From: Pseudomonadales bacterium
Lineage (GTDB): Bacteria > Pseudomonadota > Gammaproteobacteria > Steroidobacterales > Steroidobacteraceae
Assembly: GCA_020442965.1 (NCBI GenBank)
Contig: JAGRJB010000285.1
Coordinates: forward strand, 1 to 6,524
Direction: 5' to 3'
Length of the DNA stretch: 6,524 nt
The notes under the pieces were generated by a model. The model ran no database searches. It was not told where the DNA came from and saw nothing but the letters and a program-made list of their open reading frames with translations. Position numbers and translations under genes: made by a program. Of the stretch, positions 1 to 4,161 are shown piece by piece (positions within the stretch are counted from its first letter, which is position 1; every line of letters starts with the position of its first letter).

Positions 1-384
1 TCGATCATGCCGCAGAAGCGCAATCCCGATGTTTGCGAGTTGGTGCGTGGGCGCACCGCCACGGCGCACGCTGCACTACTCGAAGCGCTCGGCATCTGTG
101 CCAAGCTGCCATCGGGGTATCAACGCGATCTGCAACTCTTGAAGGCGCCGTTGTTCCGCGGCATCGACAGCACGATGCAGAGCGCCGCGATCATGACCAC
201 GCTGCTAACAGGTGTGCGCTTTGTACCCGAGCGCATCACGCTGGATCCGGGCATCCATACCGCCGCGGAAGCCAATGCGCTGGTCGTCACGGAGGGCATT
301 CCCTTCCGCGAGGCGTACCAACGGGTCGGCGCCAAAGGCAGGCCCCAGAGCAAAGCCGCGAGCAAACCCAAGAGCGAATCATGA
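1..384 (+). CDS. argH: Argininosuccinate lyase, C-terminal part (5' end outside the window)
   Basis: This enzyme of the fumarase/aspartase superfamily splits argininosuccinate into arginine and fumarate, the last step of arginine synthesis, in the cytoplasm. The reading frame is open from base 1 and ends at TGA 382-384, so 127 residues are visible. It starts inside the superfamily signature, with Ser-Ile-Met-Pro-Gln-Lys-Arg-Asn-Pro at residues 1-9. LPSGYQRDLQ (36-45) followed by PLF (50-52) corresponds to the substrate-site helix region, and GIPFREAY (99-106) is the ArgH C-terminal motif. The LPSGYxRDLQ form resembles Xanthomonas and Bacteroidetes ArgH rather than the E. coli form, which reads more like AYNKDMQ; this is from memory of the families. 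Only about 20 residues follow GIPFREAY, mostly a Lys/Ser/Ala-rich tail, so the usual C-terminal extension looks short. The stop codon overlaps the next start (ATGA). Another fumarate-lyase family enzyme is possible but less likely. Confidence 0.92.
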   Translation, partial: SIMPQKRNPDVCELVRGRTATAHAALLEALGICAKLPSGYQRDLQLLKAPLFRGIDSTMQSAAIMTTLLTGVRFVPERITLDPGIHTAAEANALVVTEGIPFREAYQRVGAKGRPQSKAASKPKSES

Positions 385-818
385 GCACGCCAGCGACTGC
401 TTGGTATGGCGCTGCGACACTCGAAGCAATCAATGCGCGGCATCGAGACACGTTGGCATCGCACGTTGGCGTCAGGTTCACGGAGCTGGGCGACGACTAT
501 CTACGCGCTAGCTTGCCGATCGACGCCCGCACGATCCAGCCGATGGGTGTGCTGCATGGCGGCGTATCGGCCATGTTCGCCGAAACCCTGGTCAGCGCCG
601 CTGCAAATTGCATCATCGACCCGGTGCGGTACGACTGTGTCGTAGCGGAAAGCAATGCCAATCACTTGCGTCCCGGTCTGCCAGGGCTTGTAATCGGTAC
701 CACTCGCCCCCATCACCTGGGTGCACGCAGTCAAGTATGGGGCGTCGAAATCACCGATGAACGCGGGCGCCTGATTTGCGTGGCGCGCGCGACCTTGGCT
801 ATCGTTCCGCGGCCGTAA
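381..818 (+). CDS. Hotdog-fold acyl-CoA thioesterase, YdiI/MenI (PaaI) type
   Basis: The 145-residue product is a predicted cytoplasmic thioesterase that hydrolyses an acyl- or aroyl-CoA. E. coli YdiI, the closest family member I recognise, acts on 1,4-dihydroxy-2-naphthoyl-CoA in menaquinone synthesis. Length and motif order match YdiI throughout: a TLEAIN start (13-18), GDDYLRASLPIDARTIQPMG (37-56), LHGG (58-61), AET (67-69) with Glu68 in the place of the catalytic Glu, ESNANHLRPG (around 91-100), and HLGARSQVWGVEITDERGRL towards the end. The start at 381 is chosen because it fits the family N-terminus and forms an ATGA overlap with argH; the frame is open further upstream, but that part only shadows argH. 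There is no strong Shine-Dalgarno, only an AGAG-containing stretch within the argH tail, so translational coupling is likely. The true substrate cannot be read from sequence, and no other menaquinone gene is visible, so I give no gene symbol. Confidence 0.9.
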   Translation: MSTPATAWYGAATLEAINARHRDTLASHVGVRFTELGDDYLRASLPIDARTIQPMGVLHGGVSAMFAETLVSAAANCIIDPVRYDCVVAESNANHLRPGLPGLVIGTTRPHHLGARSQVWGVEITDERGRLICVARATLAIVPRP

Positions 819-841
819 ACGAGCAGCACTGGGGCTAACAC

Positions 842-1261
842 ATGAACACCACCATACTCGATTCCGCCAAACCACTCGATCAATCGCTCGTGACGTACAC
901 GCACGTCATCTACGCGCTGCACGCGCTCGCGGTTGTGATCGGCCTGACATCAGCCGCTACGATCGTCGGGACATTTGTCTGGAGCGTTCCCTCGATCATC
1001 GCCGTCGTCATGAATTACGCGCGCCGCAGCGATGCGCGCGGCACGATCTTGGAGTCGCATTTCACGTGGCAGATTCGCACCTTCTGGTTCACGGTCCTGT
1101 GGGCGGTGATCATTTCGGCCATTTCGTTCCCGCTCGTGCTGCTCCTCGGCCTGGGCATACTGACGTTCTGGCTCGGATTCGGTGTACTCGGCATCTGGGT
1201 ACTGTACCGGGTGTTGCGCGGTTGGCTGGCCCTGCGCGACGCACGTCCGATGTATGTCTAA
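842..1261 (+). CDS. Small integral membrane protein, DUF4870-like
   Basis: The 139-residue product has no known biochemical role. It resembles the DUF4870 group of small inner-membrane proteins common in proteobacteria. A polar N-terminus of about 18 residues is followed by a hydrophobic segment (about 20-48), a second shorter one (about 49-59, ending MNYARR), a conserved-looking amphipathic stretch RGTILESHFTWQIRTFW (66-82), and two long hydrophobic segments (about 81-104 and 105-125). A basic end follows (RVLRGWLALRDARP). The Asn-Tyr-x-x-Arg and ESHFxWQIRTFW elements are what I associate with this family; the match is from memory. The start at 842 follows a GGGG stretch at 831-834, a weak ribosome site 7 bases upstream. 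It sits 23 bases after the thioesterase and overlaps lptM by 8 bases, so it is probably cotranscribed with both. It is clearly a membrane protein; the family name is less sure. Confidence 0.82.
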   Translation: MNTTILDSAKPLDQSLVTYTHVIYALHALAVVIGLTSAATIVGTFVWSVPSIIAVVMNYARRSDARGTILESHFTWQIRTFWFTVLWAVIISAISFPLVLLLGLGILTFWLGFGVLGIWVLYRVLRGWLALRDARPMYV

Positions 1262-1496
1262 CAACCTCCAGCGAACGATTCTGGCTGCGACTGTGATCGT
1301 CACAGCTCTGGCCGGCGTCGCCTGCGGTCAAAAGGGTGCACTCTATCTGCCGCGTGCGGAGGGTGAGATCGTAACGCGACCAGCTCGAACACCAGACACC
1401 GGCGAGCGCAGCGCACCAAAGCCTGCAGAACAGCCACCCGCACAAGACGACAACATCGACCAAGCGATTCCCGCCACACCCTCGCGACCACGATAG
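1254..1496 (+). CDS. lptM: LPS translocon maturation chaperone LptM (YifL-type lipoprotein)
   Basis: LptM is a small outer-membrane lipoprotein that associates with the LptD-LptE LPS translocon and helps LptD mature; this role is known from E. coli. The product is 80 residues. A signal peptide (1-23) with Arg7 and a hydrophobic core LAATVIVTALAGVA leads to Cys24, the predicted lipidated residue. Directly after it comes the hallmark CGQKGALYLP (24-33), matching the CGxKGPLYxP block of YifL. The remaining 47 residues are low-complexity, rich in Pro, Ala and charged residues, as is usual for the family. Residue +2 is Gly rather than Asp, consistent with sorting to the outer membrane. The start at 1254 is chosen because the signal peptide begins there; the frame extends upstream only inside the membrane-protein gene. 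It overlaps that gene by 8 bases (ATGTCTAA) with no visible Shine-Dalgarno, implying coupled translation. The -3 residue is Gly instead of the usual Leu, a mild departure from the lipobox. Confidence 0.9.
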   Translation: MSNNLQRTILAATVIVTALAGVACGQKGALYLPRAEGEIVTRPARTPDTGERSAPKPAEQPPAQDDNIDQAIPATPSRPR

Positions 1497-1509
1497 CGCG
1501 CTGGCGCGG

Positions 1510-2715
1510 TCAGACTCGGATCAGATCGCGCAGCGGCGCAACGGGCCTGGAATCGGTGAATACCTCGCGTTCGAGTACGTTGGCGCTCACGCCAAGCTGC
1601 TCTGCCAATACGCCCTTCAGGACCGCCCGCAGGTCGAGCGTCGGGGTCAAATCCCGACCCTGATACAACGCCTTTGGGCCAAGACCAGGCCAGTCGGCGA
1701 TCGTACGCCCGCCGCGAACGGCGCCCCCTGCCAGGAAAGCGGCGGCGCCGGTCCCGTGATCCGTGCCGCGCGTTCCGTTGACCGCGACCGTCCGGCCGAA
1801 CTCCGTGACTAACAACACCGCCGTGTGTTCCCAGACTTCCTGTAGAGCGAAGCGGAATTCACGGAGCGCGGCGTCCAGCACTCGCAGGCGCTGTGCGAGC
1901 TGGCCGCTGTCTGCTCCTTGATTGGCGTGCGTGTCCCAGCCGCGCGTTTCGAGCACGGCCACTCGGGGACCCTCGCGCCGGACGAGGAACTTCGCCGCCG
2001 CCTGCAGGGTGGCGGCGAGTTGCTCCCGCTTGCCAACCCGCTCGCGATCGGCGGACGCATCAGTGGCGATCGCATCGTTCGCCAGCGCATCGGCGAGACG
2101 GCGACTCAGCACGGGATCGTCGGCATACAGATCCGCCAGACGCTGCAGCGTGTCGTCATCGACGTCGGACAGGCGTGACGGCGACCAGGCGGCAACTCTC
2201 GCGGGCCCACGCATCATGAGAGGCACATTGTTACCCAGGGCGATGCCGGCGTCTCGAGTCGCGGCACCCGATAGTGAATCAAGAGCGCGATTGAGCCAAC
2301 CAGAGTTGATCTCATGCGGACGACGCAGTCCGTTCTCGAGCACATCCTGTCCGTCGAAATGCGAACGCTCGCGGTACGCCGTCGACACCGCATGTACGAC
2401 GGTCAGCTGCTGCGCGTGGTAGCACTCGTGCAGGAATCCAAGTGCGGGATGCAATCCGAACGTCGCGTCCAGCCGCAAGACACCGCCCGTCGTGCCTGGT
2501 TTGTCCAACGCCAGCACACCACGTGCGTTGGCGTAGTGTGGATCGCCATACGGTGGAACAGCCGCCAGGCCGTCGAGTGCACCGCGCAGTATGATCACGA
2601 CCAATCGTCCTTCACCCGGCGCTCGTGCCCATGCGAAGCGTGGCACCGTGACCGCGCTCGCGGTCAACGCGCTGCTAACGATAAACTCACGACGATTCCA
2701 GTTTTTCTTGGTCAT
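1510..2715 (-). CDS. DUF1501 family protein with Tat signal peptide
   Basis: The 401-residue protein belongs to the DUF1501 family, whose members are related by fold to the alkaline phosphatase/sulfatase superfamily and have no established function. Residues 7-12 (NRREFI) form a twin-arginine motif, followed by a hydrophobic stretch (13-24) and a probable signal peptidase site after Ala-Trp-Ala (28-30), so a folded protein should be exported to the periplasm. Family landmarks in order: RGALDGL (44-50) then PYGDPHY (55-61), SHFDGQD (118-124), NSGWLNR (137-143), GWDTH (259-263), TEFGRT (304-309) and GTDHGTG (317-323). Asp48, His119, Asp121, Asp261, His263, Glu305, Asp319 and His320 are candidate metal or active-site residues by comparison with the superfamily (inference). 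Length is typical and the gene looks intact. Its ATG overlaps the stop of the upstream DUF1800 gene (ATGA on the minus strand), so the two are translationally coupled. Its 3' end lies 13 bases from the convergent lptM. Confidence 0.95.
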   Translation of the reverse strand: MTKKNWNRREFIVSSALTASAVTVPRFAWARAPGEGRLVVIILRGALDGLAAVPPYGDPHYANARGVLALDKPGTTGGVLRLDATFGLHPALGFLHECYHAQQLTVVHAVSTAYRERSHFDGQDVLENGLRRPHEINSGWLNRALDSLSGAATRDAGIALGNNVPLMMRGPARVAAWSPSRLSDVDDDTLQRLADLYADDPVLSRRLADALANDAIATDASADRERVGKREQLAATLQAAAKFLVRREGPRVAVLETRGWDTHANQGADSGQLAQRLRVLDAALREFRFALQEVWEHTAVLLVTEFGRTVAVNGTRGTDHGTGAAAFLAGGAVRGGRTIADWPGLGPKALYQGRDLTPTLDLRAVLKGVLAEQLGVSANVLEREVFTDSRPVAPLRDLIRV

Positions 2716-4100
2716 GCTGGCCTGCGCATGAAGTCCGGCGACGCGAGTAACAACGTGAGCGCCTGCGTTGCACTGTCGGCACGGCCAATTGCGAGCCGCG
2801 TGCGTTCACTCAAGCGCCGTCCCAGCACCGCTGGCGCCAGATCGGCCGCGACGCGCCGACTTCCGAGTCGTGCCGCGAGCGCCGCTGCCCACTCTACGCG
2901 CTTGTAGAGTGCTGCGGCGCCATCCCAATCCTCCGTGCGGTCCGGCCAACCCGCCGGCGAACCCGGCGACCAAGGCCGCTGGCCTAATAACTCGAACGTG
3001 GCGAAGGACCGACGCTCGTCGCCGTCCGTGACCTGCAACGCCCGGTAGGCGGACACGATATAGTCAGTGGGCGTCTTGAATTTTCCGACCTCGGTAGACC
3101 AGGTCTGTTCGCTCTCGAGCAGCGCTCGATAGACCGTCGGCAAATCACCGTCGGAATCGAGAAACGCGTGCGCTAGTCGTGCAACGAGGCCGGGCGGCGG
3201 CTCGTCCGCAACGAAGTGGCGAGCGAGCTTGGTCGCAATGTGCGTGGCCGTAGCCGGATGCCGAGCCAGTGTGTGCAGCACAGCCAAGCCTTGCTCGAGA
3301 CCGTCCTGTCGGTAGCGCACGCCAAACACCGTCTTTTCACCCGGCTCATGCCAGCTCGCGCGAAACTCGAACCGTCCCGCGTTGGCGAGGTCATCGCCGG
3401 GCCCGCCGCTCACGGACCACCCGGTCAGAACTTTGGCGAAGGTCGTGACGTCGGTTTGCGTGTAACCAGAGCCGACACCGAGTGTGTGCAATTCCAGCGC
3501 TTCGCGCGCCAGGTTCTCGTTGATGTCAGCGCGAGTTGGCTGCCGGCCAGCGGTTGAGTGGCGCCGTAGGCGCAACGCCGCAGCGCGGGAATTTGGACCG
3601 ATACTCCGTTGGTTGTCGAGATATAACAACATGGCCGGATGCTGCTCAACGGCCAGCAGCATCGAGGTGAACGACCCCAGTACATGTGGCCGGATAGCCT
3701 CGCGTTCATAGGCGCCCGCAATACCCGTGACCGCCAGCTTGTCGGCGCTGACTGCGAAATGATTTGACCAGAAATGCACCAGCCGCTCGATCCACGGGCG
3801 CTCGCTCTCAACGGCGCTGCGCAATCGCGCCTGAGCTTCGGCGAGGTAGATGGGACGATATAGCTGTCCAAGCTTCTGGAGTGGTTGCCCCGGCGTCGCA
3901 GCGCGCTGCGACTGCTTGCGTTGCAGCACCTGCATTAGAACCTGACTCGATGACTGCAAGCCAACCGCCCCGACGCCCGGCGCATCACCGTTCAACTGCT
4001 GGTCAAGCCAACCGATCGGGTCGCTTCCGATTGAACGCAGGTCGGTCGGCCGCGCACCGAAGCCGAATCGATTGGCCGCGCCAGCTGCTGAGGGTGCCAT
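2712..4100 (-). CDS. DUF1800 family protein, partner of the DUF1501 protein
   Basis: The 462-residue protein has the full set of DUF1800 landmarks; the function of the family is unknown. Counted from the chosen start: AANRFGFGARP (8-18), RLVHFWSNHFAVSADK (106-121), a long helix-rich stretch, NENLAREALELHTLG (194-208), GYTQTDV then LTGW (212-228), HEPGEKTVFG (251-260), LARHPATATHIATKLARHF (278-296) followed by VADEPPP, LGQRPWSPGSPAGWPD (372-387) and the end block LLLASPDFMRR (450-460). The start at 4100 is preferred because family members typically begin just before the NRFGxGARP block. An in-frame ATG at 4169 would add 23 residues that look neither conserved nor like a signal peptide and would overlap the polA start. 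No Sec or Tat signal is visible. It is the first gene of a two-gene operon with the DUF1501 gene (4-base overlap) and is transcribed divergently from polA. No convincing promoter is seen for it. Confidence 0.94.
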   Translation of the reverse strand: MAPSAAGAANRFGFGARPTDLRSIGSDPIGWLDQQLNGDAPGVGAVGLQSSSQVLMQVLQRKQSQRAATPGQPLQKLGQLYRPIYLAEAQARLRSAVESERPWIERLVHFWSNHFAVSADKLAVTGIAGAYEREAIRPHVLGSFTSMLLAVEQHPAMLLYLDNQRSIGPNSRAAALRLRRHSTAGRQPTRADINENLAREALELHTLGVGSGYTQTDVTTFAKVLTGWSVSGGPGDDLANAGRFEFRASWHEPGEKTVFGVRYRQDGLEQGLAVLHTLARHPATATHIATKLARHFVADEPPPGLVARLAHAFLDSDGDLPTVYRALLESEQTWSTEVGKFKTPTDYIVSAYRALQVTDGDERRSFATFELLGQRPWSPGSPAGWPDRTEDWDGAAALYKRVEWAAALAARLGSRRVAADLAPAVLGRRLSERTRLAIGRADSATQALTLLLASPDFMRRPA

Positions 4101-4124
4101 ATCCGCTGCAACGCATCTCGCAAC

Positions 4125-4144
4125 CGACCGTTGACAGACGGTCG
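4125..4144. repeat. Perfect 7-bp inverted repeat between divergent DUF1800 and polA genes
   Basis: The arms are CGACCGT (4125-4131) and ACGGTCG (4138-4144), separated by 6 bases (TGACAG). The repeat lies inside the 61-base spacer, ends one base before the TATACT hexamer and lies 24 bases before the DUF1800 start. Placement and symmetry fit an operator for a dimeric regulator, or a hairpin in a DUF1800 leader transcript. No regulator is encoded in the window, and 7-bp palindromes can occur by chance in GC-rich DNA, so function is inferred only. Confidence 0.4.
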
Positions 4145-4151
4145 CTATACT
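4131..4151 (+). promoter_or_regulatory. Possible polA promoter elements (TTGACA and TATACT, irregular spacing)
   Basis: TTGACA at 4131-4136 is a perfect -35 consensus and TATACT at 4146-4151 is a good -10 match (5 of 6), but only 9 bases separate them instead of about 17, so they cannot act together as a standard sigma70 promoter. If TATACT is the -10, transcription would start near 4157-4159, only 3-5 bases before the polA ATG. There is then no recognisable -35 at the proper distance and no extended -10 TG. The polA promoter must lie here or inside the DUF1800 gene, since the upstream gene is divergent. Confidence 0.33.
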
Positions 4152-4161
4152 TGCCCCACTC

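Noticed and set aside
33..380. Upstream extension of the thioesterase frame through argH
   Set aside because: The added residues are Arg/His-rich and unlike any family N-terminus; they are a frame shadow of argH.
1497..1508. Short GC hairpin (CGCG-CTGG-CGCG) as a bidirectional terminator
   Set aside because: The stem is only 4 bp and no T tract follows on either strand; too weak to call.
2061..2080. GCGATCGC palindrome within the DUF1501 gene
   Set aside because: Isolated copy inside coding sequence, with no array of copies; expected by chance in GC-rich DNA.
2314..2907. 197-codon plus-strand frame opposite the DUF1501/DUF1800 junction
   Set aside because: It lies antisense to two well-supported genes, and its Arg/Ser/Ala-rich composition is typical of shadow frames in GC-rich DNA.
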